DNA from: an uncultured Carboxylicivirga sp. | Lineage (GTDB): Bacteria; Bacteroidota; Bacteroidia; Bacteroidales; Marinilabiliaceae | DNA: 64,000 bases | Reading direction: 5' to 3' | Assembly: GCA_947491945.1 (NCBI GenBank) | Contig: CANLLN010000009.1 | Span: 91,683 to 155,682, forward strand | Part shown: piece by piece, positions 1 through 9,588 of the stretch | Layout: each line of letters begins with the position of its first letter | Position numbering within the stretch: position 1 is the first letter of the stretch | Position numbers and translations under genes: made by a program | Notes under the pieces: generated by a model | What the model was told of the DNA's origin: nothing | Seen by the model: only the letters and a program-made list of their open reading frames with translations | Databases searched by the model: none

Positions 1-489
1 GTTTATGATGCCAAGAGCTATTTAAATATGGGGCTTTATGATGGGCTTAAACTGGTGCTAAAAAACATTGATAAAGAAGCTCTTCAAAAATCCATGGAAG
101 AGGTGAGTGGCATCCAAGTAAATCAGCTCATTCATCAAGGCATAGAGGATGTCTTGCGACAAAGTCGACTAACTGCCTTACCCGATATCTATCAAACAAG
201 TGCTGTTTTCTACGAGGCCATTCAAGCATTGGATGGACTTAAACAAGCTAATGTTTCGGAAGACATCACTGAAGGCTTTGAACGAGATATTCAGAATTAT
301 CTGGAAGAATTGCTGTTAATTAATCAGCTGGATGCTGAACAAGGGGGTAAAGTACAAGCCATGGCAGACATTAATCAGTCCCTTCGACAACTCACGGGCA
401 CCATTCATTATACAGCACATAAAATCGCGAGTTATCAACAGCAGAGTCAGCCATGGACTTCTAGTCTAAGTTTCTTAGGCAGTTTATAA
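1..489 (+). CDS. TraI-like conjugation protein, 3' part only
   Basis: The reading frame is open from the first base, so this is the C-terminal 162 residues of a gene that begins upstream; the ATG at 28 is probably internal. The visible part is soluble, mostly helical and Gln/Leu-rich, with no membrane segment. It lies directly before a clear TraJ gene on the same strand, the position of traI in Bacteroides conjugative transposons (traI-traJ-traK-traL-traM-traN). Assignment rests on gene order more than on a recognised motif; another small helical transfer accessory protein is possible. Confidence 0.5.
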   Translation, partial: VYDAKSYLNMGLYDGLKLVLKNIDKEALQKSMEEVSGIQVNQLIHQGIEDVLRQSRLTALPDIYQTSAVFYEAIQALDGLKQANVSEDITEGFERDIQNYLEELLLINQLDAEQGGKVQAMADINQSLRQLTGTIHYTAHKIASYQQQSQPWTSSLSFLGSL

Positions 490-550
490 TATCCTAAATG
501 CTGCTGAAAAAGGCCATCTCAATAGCAAGTAAACTAAAAACACCAGCACC

Positions 551-1486
551 ATGAATATTGAAAACTTCTTTGAATTCACCGATAGTCTGATACAAATAGG
601 CATTGACCATGCGCGCTTGTTGGTGGATATGGCCAGAGCCATAGGCGGCATAGCGGCCTTTTTGTATATCGCCAAGCGCATCTTTGAGCAGCTGATAGCT
701 GACAACCCCATTATGATACTACCGCTCTTAAGGCCTTTTGCCCTTGTACTGGTCATCACCTTCTGGGGTGCTTTTATTCAGGTTCTGTTAGTGCCTACGC
801 AAGGGCTGACGAACCTTTCGGAAGAAATATACAGCGGGCAGCAGCCACTGGTGAGTGAAAAACTGCAGGAGAAGCAAAGGGCCATCCTGATGACCGACCT
901 GCCACTTTTTATGGAAAACGAAGAGAAAGAAGCCGACCTCTGGGATAAAGGCATCAACGTGCTGCTCACCACCTATAACATTGTGAGTGGACGTGCCCTG
1001 AGAAACCAAATCAGTTATTACATCATGGAAGGGTTGCGGCAGGTCACCGAAGTTGCCTTTGAAGTGGTGGTCTACCTCATTGCCTTTTTGCGCACCATCT
1101 TCTGTGTGCTCTTGGTCATTTTTGGCCCTTTGGTGTTTGCAGTATCCATCTTTGATGGTTTTCAGGATAGCTACCTGCAGTGGATAGCCCGTTTTATCAA
1201 TGTGAACCTTTATCTGCCCATTGCCTTAATCATCCTGTCCTTGACACAGCACCTGCTTATCTACGTGCTGGACTTTGAAATTAACCTGATTAATTCCATG
1301 GGCATGTACCAGTCTTCCCTCTTTTTTGTGTCTGGCCTCATTGTGCCGGTATGTGGTATCTGTGGGCTGGTGATGGTACCTAAAATTGCTACCTGGGTGG
1401 TTAATGCTTCAGGCACCAACACAGGAGGTGGACGAATGCTTCGCACCGCCGCCATGATGGCCGTCTCCAAAGGTGCGCTAAAGTAG
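551..1486 (+). CDS. traJ: Conjugative transposon protein TraJ
   Basis: A 311-residue polytopic inner-membrane protein of the Bacteroidota type IV secretion system, the VirB6-like channel component. Hydrophobic spans lie near residues 30-48, 55-80, 170-200, 215-240 and 255-285. The N-terminus (MNIENFFEFTDSLIQIG) and the closing Gly-rich, arginine-containing tail are typical of TraJ from conjugative transposons. It follows the traI-like gene by 61 bases and precedes traK, matching the canonical order. Family assignment is by sequence resemblance and synteny; no catalytic motif is expected. Confidence 0.85.
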   Translation: MNIENFFEFTDSLIQIGIDHARLLVDMARAIGGIAAFLYIAKRIFEQLIADNPIMILPLLRPFALVLVITFWGAFIQVLLVPTQGLTNLSEEIYSGQQPLVSEKLQEKQRAILMTDLPLFMENEEKEADLWDKGINVLLTTYNIVSGRALRNQISYYIMEGLRQVTEVAFEVVVYLIAFLRTIFCVLLVIFGPLVFAVSIFDGFQDSYLQWIARFINVNLYLPIALIILSLTQHLLIYVLDFEINLINSMGMYQSSLFFVSGLIVPVCGICGLVMVPKIATWVVNASGTNTGGGRMLRTAAMMAVSKGALK

Positions 1487-1642
1487 GGGCGAGGCGCCCC
1501 GGCCAATCATTGATTTACATGATGGGAAAAGGGAGTGTAAAACCTGGAGAAATGCTCATAAGGAATAAAAACCTCTGCGTCTCAGTGTCTCTGCGTTCAA
1601 ACTTCTAAATGTCTAATATCTAAGAATCTATTAATCTAAAAG

Positions 1643-2269
1643 ATGAAACAACTCATCCATATCCAACGCCAGTTTCGTTACACTGTTTATGTACTGCTGG
1701 TGACCACCATCCTGTCCATCGGGGCAGGTATTTATACTTATGTGACATCACTGCAATTGGTGAAGCAGTCGCGCCAGAAAATCTATGTATTGGATAACGG
1801 GCAATCCCTCTTACTGGCATTGAGAGCAGATATCTCAGAGAACCGCTCGGCAGAAGCCCGTCATCATGTCAAGCGCTTTCATGAGCTGTTCTTTACCCTG
1901 GAGCCGGACAAGGCCTATATCGAAAGCAACATTCGGGAAGCTCTTTATCTGGCAGATAAAAGTGCCATGAAGCAGTATCGCACCTTCAAGGAGAATAACC
2001 TGTATAACCGGGTGATAGCCTCAGATATCAGCATGACCCTGCAGAGCGACTCTGTGACAGTGGATTTCTCCACCTATCCCTATCGCTTTAAGTATTACGG
2101 CAAGCAGAAGATCGTGCGTAAATCCAATACCACCATCCGTCAATTGATATGCAGGGGACAGCTTCGAAACATCTCCAGGACCGATAACAATACCCATGGC
2201 TTTTTAATCGAAGGCTGGGTGATTGAAGATAACAGTGACTTGCAAACCACCAGACGAGCTAATTTTTAA
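1643..2269 (+). CDS. traK: Conjugative transposon protein TraK
   Basis: A 208-residue protein with one N-terminal membrane anchor (about residues 15-35, VYVLLVTTILSIGAGIYTYV) and a periplasmic domain, the VirB8-like architecture of Bacteroides TraK, an inner-membrane scaffold of the mating channel. The phrases LALRADISENRSAEARHHV and FHELFFTLEPD are characteristic of the family. It sits between traJ and traL. The 156 bases before it hold no gene and may contain a promoter or only a spacer. Confidence 0.88.
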   Translation: MKQLIHIQRQFRYTVYVLLVTTILSIGAGIYTYVTSLQLVKQSRQKIYVLDNGQSLLLALRADISENRSAEARHHVKRFHELFFTLEPDKAYIESNIREALYLADKSAMKQYRTFKENNLYNRVIASDISMTLQSDSVTVDFSTYPYRFKYYGKQKIVRKSNTTIRQLICRGQLRNISRTDNNTHGFLIEGWVIEDNSDLQTTRRANF

Positions 2270-2291
2270 GAATAACCATAAAGAAAATACC

Positions 2292-2603
2292 ATGAAGACT
2301 GATATTAAGCATAAGGTAAAACGCCTGATTCAAAAAGTAGACCAGCAGGATAAAGGCCTCAGTCAGCATAGGCGGAAAGTCAAATGGATAGCCATTCTGG
2401 GCACACTCTTTACGCTCTACCTGCTGTCGTTTATGAAATCCCACTTACGGATGGCGCATCAAGTAATGAAGATAACTGGGAAAAGCATAGTAAGTGATTC
2501 GCTAGAAGTCGATAGCACACAATTATCTAACAGCCCTTATTCCATGCCTGTCGATTCCTTTGAACAACTATTAAACCAACACATCCATGAAAACGCAGAT
2601 TAA
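2292..2603 (+). CDS. traL: TraL-like small membrane protein
   Basis: A 103-residue protein with a basic N-terminal cytoplasmic segment rich in Lys/Arg, one membrane span near residues 38-53 (WIAILGTLFTLYLLSF) and a short periplasmic tail. The ATG at 2292 is chosen over an upstream in-frame ATG inside traK because it gives the expected short basic leader. The 3' end overlaps the start of traM by 17 bases, implying translational coupling. Position between traK and traM and size match TraL; sequence identity of such short proteins is weak, so the name rests mainly on position. Confidence 0.7.
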   Translation: MKTDIKHKVKRLIQKVDQQDKGLSQHRRKVKWIAILGTLFTLYLLSFMKSHLRMAHQVMKITGKSIVSDSLEVDSTQLSNSPYSMPVDSFEQLLNQHIHENAD

Positions 2604-3744
2604 AACAAACAAAGCACTCTTTATCCTGCCGCTGGGACTCTTGCCCTTTGTCGTGCTGATATTCTATATTCTGGGCGGTGCGAGTGGACAGAACAAGCAA
2701 ACAACTCCTAATGATAATGGCGGTGCCAACTATCAGCTGCCTGATGCCAATCGTAACATTGCCATAATGGATAAGCAGGAAGCGTATGAGCAGATATCAG
2801 CTGAAGAACCACAAAAGCCTGTCAAGCTAAATATTGACACCACACAGGTATTAACGCCATTGGAAGTAACGGAAAAGGTGCCAGCAGTGAATGTGAATGA
2901 AGTCTTGCTGGCTCATGTGAAAAGACAAGAACAATTATCCAGACAAGCTCTGCAAAATCAAACGCAAGGCATCCATCAAAAGAGGGAAGAATCATTAAGT
3001 GAGGCAACTAAAACGCATTCTCAAATATCAGGCAACTCAGTAAGACGTCAAGTAAGAAAACAAACCATTAAGAGAACATCACCCTCAAAAGTGAGCATGG
3101 GTGATGGTTCAAGCATTGAGTTGGAAGAATTAACTGAGCTGGTAGATGCACATGAACGACTGATGCAGCAAAACGATTCCTTAAGTCGGCAACTGCATCA
3201 GGCCCAAATCATCGTGAATCAGCAATCTCAAAAACAAACTTTTTTTGAAGTCCAAATCTTATCCAGCGGTGGTTTTGAACCAAGAGAATTGCTAAGCTCC
3301 AGTATCAAAGCACAAGTGGTAGAAGACAGCAAAGTGCTAAGCGGAAACCGGGTGATGCTGCGCCTCTTAAACGATACATACATCAATGGGAAAATCATCC
3401 CTACAGGCACTTTGATTTATGGCCTTTGCAAAACAGATAATGAACGACTGCAGCTATTGGTTTGCAGTGTGCCTTATCAGGATGAATTTTTGCCAGTCAG
3501 TTTAAGTGCCTATGACCTGGATGGTATTCGTGGCCTTTATGTCCCGGATAATGTCAATCTCAGAGTTTACAAAGACGTCGCTGGAGATGTCAATCCATCC
3601 ATTTTGATGACGCCATCGGATAATCCCTTGTCTTATATGGGTGTCAGTGCTGCGGCGGACCTGAGTAAGACCATGATTAAACGCGTCAAACTAAAGCGTG
3701 TCTACCTCCGGAAAAATACTGTGCTGATTCTAAAAAATGATTAA
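2587..3744 (+). CDS. traM: Conjugative transposon protein TraM
   Basis: A 385-residue protein corresponding to VirB10 of type IV secretion: an N-terminal cytoplasmic basic stretch, one membrane anchor (about residues 11-30), a long Gln/Ser-rich periplasmic linker, a coiled-coil segment around residues 180-215 and a C-terminal beta-rich domain containing KAQVVEDSKVLSGNRVMLRL and the ING-IIPTGTLIYG signature typical of Bacteroidota TraM. It bridges the inner and outer membrane parts of the mating apparatus. It overlaps traL by 17 bases and is followed by traN after 20 bases. Confidence 0.9.
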   Translation: MKTQIKTNKALFILPLGLLPFVVLIFYILGGASGQNKQTTPNDNGGANYQLPDANRNIAIMDKQEAYEQISAEEPQKPVKLNIDTTQVLTPLEVTEKVPAVNVNEVLLAHVKRQEQLSRQALQNQTQGIHQKREESLSEATKTHSQISGNSVRRQVRKQTIKRTSPSKVSMGDGSSIELEELTELVDAHERLMQQNDSLSRQLHQAQIIVNQQSQKQTFFEVQILSSGGFEPRELLSSSIKAQVVEDSKVLSGNRVMLRLLNDTYINGKIIPTGTLIYGLCKTDNERLQLLVCSVPYQDEFLPVSLSAYDLDGIRGLYVPDNVNLRVYKDVAGDVNPSILMTPSDNPLSYMGVSAAADLSKTMIKRVKLKRVYLRKNTVLILKND

Positions 3745-3764
3745 TCCTATTAAAAACTACAACA

Positions 3765-4565
3765 ATGAAAACGCCGATTATTACAATACTGCTACTGTCC
3801 CTATTTATCAGCCTAAAGGCCCAAAATCACATTCAGGTAGCTGAACACTCAACGGTTCATCTACTATGTCCGGTAGCGGTGAGTTATGTGCAAGTAGGCA
3901 GTCATGCCAAACTAATGGCTGAGCCAGTTCCTGACTATCCACATGTGCTGCGCATTAAAGCCGTTGAAACATTTGCAGATAGTACTTCACTAACGCTTGT
4001 GTGCGGCAATCAATTGTATGCTTTTCAAGTCAGTTACAACAGTCAGTGCCCTTTGCAGCTTAAACTCTATGACTTTAAAGGGGAGGGACTAAAAGAACAG
4101 CCCAATACCAACATGCCCTTGCATCAACTGTTGGCCTGCATGCACCAGCTACAGATTCAACAAGCAAGTAATAGGCCAATTCAAAGCCTTAAAAAGCACC
4201 GTATTGAACTATCCTTGGATGATATACGCGTTCGACAGGGTTTGCTCTTTGTCAGGCTCACCATTTTTAACCACTCCAATCTGATTTATAATACAGAGGT
4301 CCCAAGCCTATTGATGCGTGATAAAAAGCCTAAGAAGGCGGCCAATGTGCAGGAATATGGCATCGAGCCTATCCGTACATCATCATCCGAACTAAGCATT
4401 CAACCGCAGAAAACACAAACGCTGGTATTGGTATTTAAAAGCTTCTCCATTCCCAAACACAAAGAGGTGGAAATAAGCCTGCGGGAGCAAGTGTCTGGGT
4501 TTACCGGCCGTGACCTTAGTCTTAGGTTTGGACGAAAAGCCATTGATAAAGCCAAGGCACTTTGA
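3765..4565 (+). CDS. traN: Conjugative transposon protein TraN
   Basis: A 266-residue exported protein with an N-terminal signal peptide (MKTPIITILLLSLFISLKAQ), the VirB9-like outer-membrane-associated component of the mating channel in Bacteroidota. The body is beta-rich, with the central DIRVRQGLLFVRLTIFNHS stretch typical of TraN. It is encoded 20 bases downstream of traM, with which VirB9-type proteins form the core complex. Length is slightly below many homologues (around 300 residues). Confidence 0.85.
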   Translation: MKTPIITILLLSLFISLKAQNHIQVAEHSTVHLLCPVAVSYVQVGSHAKLMAEPVPDYPHVLRIKAVETFADSTSLTLVCGNQLYAFQVSYNSQCPLQLKLYDFKGEGLKEQPNTNMPLHQLLACMHQLQIQQASNRPIQSLKKHRIELSLDDIRVRQGLLFVRLTIFNHSNLIYNTEVPSLLMRDKKPKKAANVQEYGIEPIRTSSSELSIQPQKTQTLVLVFKSFSIPKHKEVEISLREQVSGFTGRDLSLRFGRKAIDKAKAL

Positions 4566-4629
4566 TGAGTCAGGCATGACAGCCATAAATACCCAAATTA
4601 AACAGTAATCTAAAAACAGAACAAACACC

Positions 4630-6549
4630 ATGTCACAAACAGAAGGAAACCAACTGATTCGCCTGCATGAAGCCTTTCGCTTTATCAGCTACTTCTTGCT
4701 CTTGCTGTCTTTTTACCTGACCTGCATGGACTTTTTTGTGGCACAGGACTTCTATTTAGTGGGTTTGGAGTTTGTATTCACAAGGTTGATGCAACTGACC
4801 TTTCTCTCAGAAATTATTCCATCCAAACTATTAACCCTGGGCATGTTGCTAATTACCTGCATGGGCACCAAAGCACAGAAAGAACCGGAGCTCAAAGTAG
4901 CGACCATTGTTTTACAGATTCTATCCGGCTTAAGCATTTATTGGGGGAGTCTGTACTTTTTACCGGACTACGTATTGGCTTACCTATTGACTTCCCTCAT
5001 CGCTTTTGTGATGGTGAATGTGGGCTTTGATAATGTGAGCAAGCTTATTAGTGTCAACCTGATGAAAGACCGCTTTAATACTGGCAACGAAAGCTTTTGG
5101 CAGGATGAAGCGCTTAGAAGTAACGACTACTCCGTAAACCTACAAAGTGAGTATATCTACAACGACAAACGTCGTCAGGGCTGGATCAATGTGGTCAATC
5201 CCTTTCGTGCCAGCATGGTGATTGGGACGCCCGGCTCCGGTAAATCATTTGGCGTGGTACAGCCTTTTATCTCGCAACACCTTCGAAAAGGTTTTTCCAT
5301 GTGCGTCTATGACTTTAAATACCCTGATTTATCAGCCTTGGCCTATACGCAATACCAACGAGGCAGAGTCAATGGTCTATTGCCGGTACACACGCAGTTT
5401 TGTGTGATCAACCTGGATGATATCACCAAGAGTCTGCGTTGCAACCCACTGGCGCCAGAACTGATGGATAGCCCCATTGATGCCTTCGAAGCTTCAAGAA
5501 CTGTTCTGTATAACCTGAACCGAGAGTGGATACGCAAACAAGGGGAGTTCTTTTCCGAGTCAGCAGTGACCTTCTTTGCCGCTGTTATCTGGTTTTTAAA
5601 ACGCTATGAAGAAGGGAAGTTCTGCACCTTGCCCCATGCCATTGAACTTTTGCAACTGGATTATGATGACCTCTTTGAAATCATGGCCACCGAGCAGGAT
5701 GTGGTGAATATCATCAACCCTTTTATCAATGCTCATCAACGAGGAGCCAGTGAACAGTTGGAAGGCCAGTTGGGCAGTCTGAAGATCGCCATCTCAAAAA
5801 TCATCACCCCAGAAATTTACTGGATATGTTCAGGTAATGATTTTACTCTGGATATTAATAATCCCGATTCACCCAAGGTGCTCTGCCTGGCCAATAACCC
5901 TTTGCGCATTGAAATCTATGGAGCCGTGCTGTCCCTGTTTATCACGCGCATGCTGAAAATCATCAATAAGAAAGGGCAACGGCCTTCTTCTCTTATTTTT
6001 GATGAGCTACCTACCATTTACTTTAGAGGTTTGGATACCTTGATAGCCACCGCACGGAGCAATAAGATATCAACTCTTCTGGGTATCCAAACCATTGACC
6101 AATTGGTGCGGGATTACGGCAAAGAAGCGGCCAATGCCATCCTGACCAATATAGGCAATGTGTTTTCCGGTCAGGCCACAGGTGATACAGCCCGATACAT
6201 CCAAAGCCGTATGGGGAAAGTGTTGCAAGAACGCCAATCGGTGAGTATCAACCGGGCTACTCAGTCATCCACCATCTCCACCCAAATGGACTACCTGGTG
6301 CCGGAAGGCAAGATAGCTACACTGCCACAAGGTTATATGGTGGGGCAGGTAGCCGATAGTTTTGAACAGCCCATCCCCAAAAAAAGCTTTAACGCACTTA
6401 TTAAACCAAGTCTTATCAATACTCAAAAAGAACTAAGTATGCCCGACTACTACCACTTTGATGATAAAGAGCAAGTGATGGAAGGGAACCGACTGCGCAT
6501 CCACAATGACATCCAGGAAATCTGTCAGCAGCGGATGCGACCGAGCTAA
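4630..6549 (+). CDS. Type IV coupling protein (TraG/MobC class)
   Basis: A 639-residue hexameric ATPase that links the relaxosome to the secretion channel. Four N-terminal hydrophobic segments within the first 145 residues are followed by a RecA-like ATPase domain with Walker A at residues 199-206 (GTPGSGKS) and Walker B in SSLIFDELPTIYF (around residue 460). Conserved coupling-protein phrases include YDFKYPDLS, RCNPL and TNIGNVFSGQ. It follows traN by 64 bases, so channel and coupling functions are co-directional here and lie ahead of the relaxase. Confidence 0.92.
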   Translation: MSQTEGNQLIRLHEAFRFISYFLLLLSFYLTCMDFFVAQDFYLVGLEFVFTRLMQLTFLSEIIPSKLLTLGMLLITCMGTKAQKEPELKVATIVLQILSGLSIYWGSLYFLPDYVLAYLLTSLIAFVMVNVGFDNVSKLISVNLMKDRFNTGNESFWQDEALRSNDYSVNLQSEYIYNDKRRQGWINVVNPFRASMVIGTPGSGKSFGVVQPFISQHLRKGFSMCVYDFKYPDLSALAYTQYQRGRVNGLLPVHTQFCVINLDDITKSLRCNPLAPELMDSPIDAFEASRTVLYNLNREWIRKQGEFFSESAVTFFAAVIWFLKRYEEGKFCTLPHAIELLQLDYDDLFEIMATEQDVVNIINPFINAHQRGASEQLEGQLGSLKIAISKIITPEIYWICSGNDFTLDINNPDSPKVLCLANNPLRIEIYGAVLSLFITRMLKIINKKGQRPSSLIFDELPTIYFRGLDTLIATARSNKISTLLGIQTIDQLVRDYGKEAANAILTNIGNVFSGQATGDTARYIQSRMGKVLQERQSVSINRATQSSTISTQMDYLVPEGKIATLPQGYMVGQVADSFEQPIPKKSFNALIKPSLINTQKELSMPDYYHFDDKEQVMEGNRLRIHNDIQEICQQRMRPS

Positions 6550-6581
6550 AAAAGACAATTATTAACCCCTTAAATATAGAA

Positions 6582-7265
6582 ATGATGGAACAAAAAACAC
6601 GTTATGGACTCAATGAAGTGCCCCTGGAGAAACTCGAAAAAATGGGCATCAAACGCGACTTTGTCGATAAGATGGAGAAGAAAGAACTGACCGACTTCCT
6701 GAATGGTTTTCGCTCCCAGAAGCTGTACACGGTCAGTGCAAAGATTAACGATGAGAACTACCGCATTCCGGCTAAGATTCGTCTTCAAAAGGAAGAGGGC
6801 GAGATGAAGGTACGCATTCATCCCATTCAACGATTACACATCCCGGATAGCTTTATGGGGCATGCATTCTCCAAAGAAGAAAAAGCGGCCTTGCTGCAGG
6901 ATAAAAACATTGGCAAAGCCATCGAGCTGCAGGATTTTAATGGCAAGAAGGATAAGTATTACATCGGCATCGATGCCAAGACCCATGAGATTATTCCGCT
7001 GAAGCAAAAGAATATCCAGGTGGCCGATAAAATCAAGGGTGTTACTCTGACAGATGCTCAGAAAGAAAAGTTATCCAACGGGGAGAAAGTGCAACTCAAA
7101 GGCATGACCGGACGCAATGATAAGAAATTCTCAGCAACACTTCAGATTAACCCGGCTGAGCGTAACATAGGTTTTAGCAATTTCAAACAGGAGAAAGCGG
7201 CGACTCAGAAGCAAGAAAAATCCGAAACACAGAAGCAAGGAAAAATTGCCAAAGTGGGTGGCTGA
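6582..7265 (+). CDS. DUF3945/DUF4099-like conjugation accessory protein
   Basis: A 227-residue soluble, lysine-rich protein. The C-terminal half carries DUF3945-like segments (GKAIELQDFNGKKDKYYIGI and LSNGEKVQLKGMTGRNDKKF), found next to mobilization genes in Bacteroidota conjugative elements, often fused to other domains. The tail contains near-repeats of the form T-Q-K-Q-E/G-K. Function is unknown; DNA or relaxosome binding is only an inference from the basic composition and position. It starts 32 bases after the coupling-protein stop and is followed by a strong hairpin terminator, so it closes the tra operon. Confidence 0.65.
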   Translation: MMEQKTRYGLNEVPLEKLEKMGIKRDFVDKMEKKELTDFLNGFRSQKLYTVSAKINDENYRIPAKIRLQKEEGEMKVRIHPIQRLHIPDSFMGHAFSKEEKAALLQDKNIGKAIELQDFNGKKDKYYIGIDAKTHEIIPLKQKNIQVADKIKGVTLTDAQKEKLSNGEKVQLKGMTGRNDKKFSATLQINPAERNIGFSNFKQEKAATQKQEKSETQKQGKIAKVGG

Positions 7266-7286
7266 TTATCGCTAATTCATTGTCGG

Positions 7287-7322
7287 AAAAGGAAAAGTAG
7301 AAACGTTTGCTTTTCCTTTTTT
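7287..7322 (+). terminator. Rho-independent terminator closing the tra operon
   Basis: A perfect 11-bp inverted repeat (AAAAGGAAAAG at 7287-7297 with CTTTTCCTTTT at 7310-7320) and a 12-base loop end in a run of T. It separates the transfer genes from the mobilization pair. Confidence 0.75.
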
Positions 7323-7466
7323 AATGCTGATTCTCTCTGAAAAGAGAATTAAGAAATGACTCTTACGAAGTGGATGCAAGATGTGTTTTTTAGTGCCTAA
7401 AAAACGAAAGTACTTGCCCGGTGGGACTAAAATAAAACAGAGCTAAAAATTAAGAAATTATTATTG

Positions 7467-7844
7467 ATGGCACACAAAAAATCCAAGGAGCAGCGACGCA
7501 CGATTCAGTTTAAGATACACCTAACTACAACGGAAAAGAAACAGATTCTAGAAAGCGTCAATCAGGAGAAATACAACTCCATCAGTGATTATGCCCGTGA
7601 ACGCCTTTTGAAAAAACGCTTGGCAAAACGGATTACTGTCAGTGATGATTACATCCGGATATTTAAAACGATGGATTATAACCTGACGAAGATAGGCACC
7701 AATCTCAATCAGATAGCTCATAAGCTCAATGCGTACAATACCTATGTATTAACTGAAGATGACCAGCAAACCTTCAAAGCGTGTTTTGAGCAATTGAAAA
7801 GTTGCTATCAGGTTTTGGGAGAGCACCTTCGAAAAATCAAATAA
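7467..7844 (+). CDS. MobA/MobC-like mobilization protein (RHH type)
   Basis: A 125-residue basic protein. The N-terminal half (residues 8-50) fits a ribbon-helix-helix DNA-binding fold with the pattern RTIQFKIHLTTTEKKQI followed by two helices; the rest (IFKTMDYNLTKIGTNLNQIA) is the conserved segment of the MobC/MobA accessory proteins that open oriT and help load the relaxase. The ATG at 7467 is chosen over an adjacent TTG. It lies 4 bases ahead of the relaxase, a standard pairing. The origin of transfer is expected in the ~180 bases upstream but could not be pinpointed. Confidence 0.85.
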   Translation: MAHKKSKEQRRTIQFKIHLTTTEKKQILESVNQEKYNSISDYARERLLKKRLAKRITVSDDYIRIFKTMDYNLTKIGTNLNQIAHKLNAYNTYVLTEDDQQTFKACFEQLKSCYQVLGEHLRKIK

Positions 7845-7848
7845 AACA

Positions 7849-9282
7849 ATGGTGATAAAAATTCATCAGACCGAATCAACAAAAGATGCCTTCTATTATA
7901 ATGAGCAAAAGGTGGAGGAGGATCATGCCCGATTTCTTCATAGCAGGAATACCAATGAATTGACACCTTTTGTTTATTCCCAATCTCAACGCTTGGAGCA
8001 ATTATTAGCCATCGAAAACGGTAATACACGTTGTCGAAATAAGTGTTTTCATGTATCGGTCAACCCAACGCCAAAGGAACTCGAAAAGTTAACAAAAGCT
8101 GGCATTAAAAAAGAAATTGATGCCTTTATGAAAAACATGGGCTATGGCCATCAGCCTTATTTTGTGTATGAACATGCAGATTTAAAGCGCACGCATTTTC
8201 ATATTGTATCTACCCGCATTGATGCAAATACAGGAAAGAAGATTAGTGACAGCAACGAAAAACGAAAAGTTAGTCAGTTTATACAAGAGTTGCAGCAACG
8301 ATATCAATTGGAAACAAGTAAAATAAAGCCTGAGAAGGTACAACTGATACCAACTGTTAACAATACTAATATGCATGAAAGTATTCAGCAGGTAATTAAA
8401 CTTCTGAATCGTTCCAATGTCGCTAACCAGCAAGAATACCTGGATATACTTAAAGCTTTTAACCTGGAACTCTATCAATCAGAGCAAGGGCAATCTATAT
8501 TAGTTAAGGACCAGGATGGACGAACCTTACGCCATCCTATTTCATTATCCCAATTTAAAGAATCACCGAACTTAAAAGACACTCTAACATCTGAAACCAA
8601 TGAACAACTACAACAAGAATTGAAACTGAAGACAGAACGGATACTTAAGGAGCTGAATAAAAGTTATCGATTCTACACTAATATAGAATTACGAGAGGCT
8701 TTTATCAAGCACAATCTATTACCCTACAAACTCACAAAGAATGGCAATATAAACATCTATTCGCCCTTGGATAAGACAGTAGTTGATGCCCAATTTTTGC
8801 TGAAGAAAAATAAGATGCGTTTGCAGCAATTTACCCTCAGTAATGATCGGTTTTATGGAATCATTCGGGAATTAACAGAGCAGAGGCAGCAGGCAAATTA
8901 TGCTGGTGTTGAGGCTTTAATTGATATAGAAAAATCAGTTTTGAATAATGGTGAGAATAGAAAAATAGTTCTAAAAGAGCTGGATTTAGAAGCTTGTGAA
9001 ATATACAACCAACTGGCATCTCAGTTTGATGTTAAGGAGCAAAAAACAGTTAAAAAGGCAATACAGTCACACTTAGAATATATAGCAGTTAAAGCCATGG
9101 ATAAAGTACAGAATCCCTCAAAATCATATCAAGAAAAACAAAGCAGGAGTTATTGGGAAAAGCTGAACTACCAGTTTATGATAGAGCTTTTGAATTATCA
9201 GGATTGGCAGAGAGGAAAGGGCAGCAATAAAAGAAAAAGTATTAAAAATCACCAGCAAAGACGAAAATGGAAGCGATTTTAG
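7849..9282 (+). CDS. mobB: Relaxase/mobilization nuclease (MobB)
   Basis: A 477-residue relaxase of the Relaxase/Mobilisation-nuclease family (Pfam PF03432 type). The N-terminal domain carries the conserved CFHVSVNP strand (residues 66-73) and the metal-binding histidine cluster in YEHADLKRTHFHIV (H109, H116, H118); the nicking tyrosine is probably one of the tyrosines in the first 45 residues. The C-terminal 300 residues are Gln/Lys-rich and helical. It would cut oriT and pilot the strand to the coupling protein at 4630-6549. It is the last transfer gene seen; the adjoining 300 bases are degenerate and then the sugar-utilisation genes begin. Confidence 0.88.
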   Translation: MVIKIHQTESTKDAFYYNEQKVEEDHARFLHSRNTNELTPFVYSQSQRLEQLLAIENGNTRCRNKCFHVSVNPTPKELEKLTKAGIKKEIDAFMKNMGYGHQPYFVYEHADLKRTHFHIVSTRIDANTGKKISDSNEKRKVSQFIQELQQRYQLETSKIKPEKVQLIPTVNNTNMHESIQQVIKLLNRSNVANQQEYLDILKAFNLELYQSEQGQSILVKDQDGRTLRHPISLSQFKESPNLKDTLTSETNEQLQQELKLKTERILKELNKSYRFYTNIELREAFIKHNLLPYKLTKNGNINIYSPLDKTVVDAQFLLKKNKMRLQQFTLSNDRFYGIIRELTEQRQQANYAGVEALIDIEKSVLNNGENRKIVLKELDLEACEIYNQLASQFDVKEQKTVKKAIQSHLEYIAVKAMDKVQNPSKSYQEKQSRSYWEKLNYQFMIELLNYQDWQRGKGSNKRKSIKNHQQRRKWKRF

Positions 9283-9588
9283 TTTTATGAAACCACTGTT
9301 TGGTGAGACATTTAATTCCTCCGTAACAAACATTGTCATTGACAGTCTCATAAACTGGCTTTATTAATGGTGTAGGTCTTCAGCTTAATTTGGACAGATT
9401 GGTATAAAAGTTAAGAGATGAATTCCTATTTTATAAACCAATAAAAGTTCAATAATGAAACAGAAGAAGCAGATTGTACAATTGAAGATATTGGAAACGA
9501 AAAAAGAGACGACATTGAAAAAAATAGCCCCTAATGGTTATCAATAAGGGCTATTGTAATTTTTTATCTTAGTCTTTTTCTGTTTGTT
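9283..9588. other. Intergenic stretch between relaxase and sulfatase
   Basis: No convincing gene. A 30-codon open frame on + starting at 9454 (MKQKKQIVQLKILETKK...) is Lys-rich and runs into a hairpin; it could be the remnant of a transposase or integrase gene but is too short to classify. The only clear signal is the terminator at 9517-9566. Confidence 0.5.
9517..9566 (-). terminator. Terminator of the sulfatase/GH20 genes
   Basis: An 8-bp perfect stem (AATAGCCC at 9523-9530 with GGGCTATT at 9548-9555). On the minus strand it is followed by seven T residues, 34 bases after the sulfatase stop codon. A T-run on the other side makes it potentially bidirectional. Confidence 0.75.

Noticed and set aside
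9454..9546. Thirty-codon frame as a real gene
   Set aside because: It runs into the sulfatase terminator, is lysine-rich low complexity and has no neighbour supporting it.
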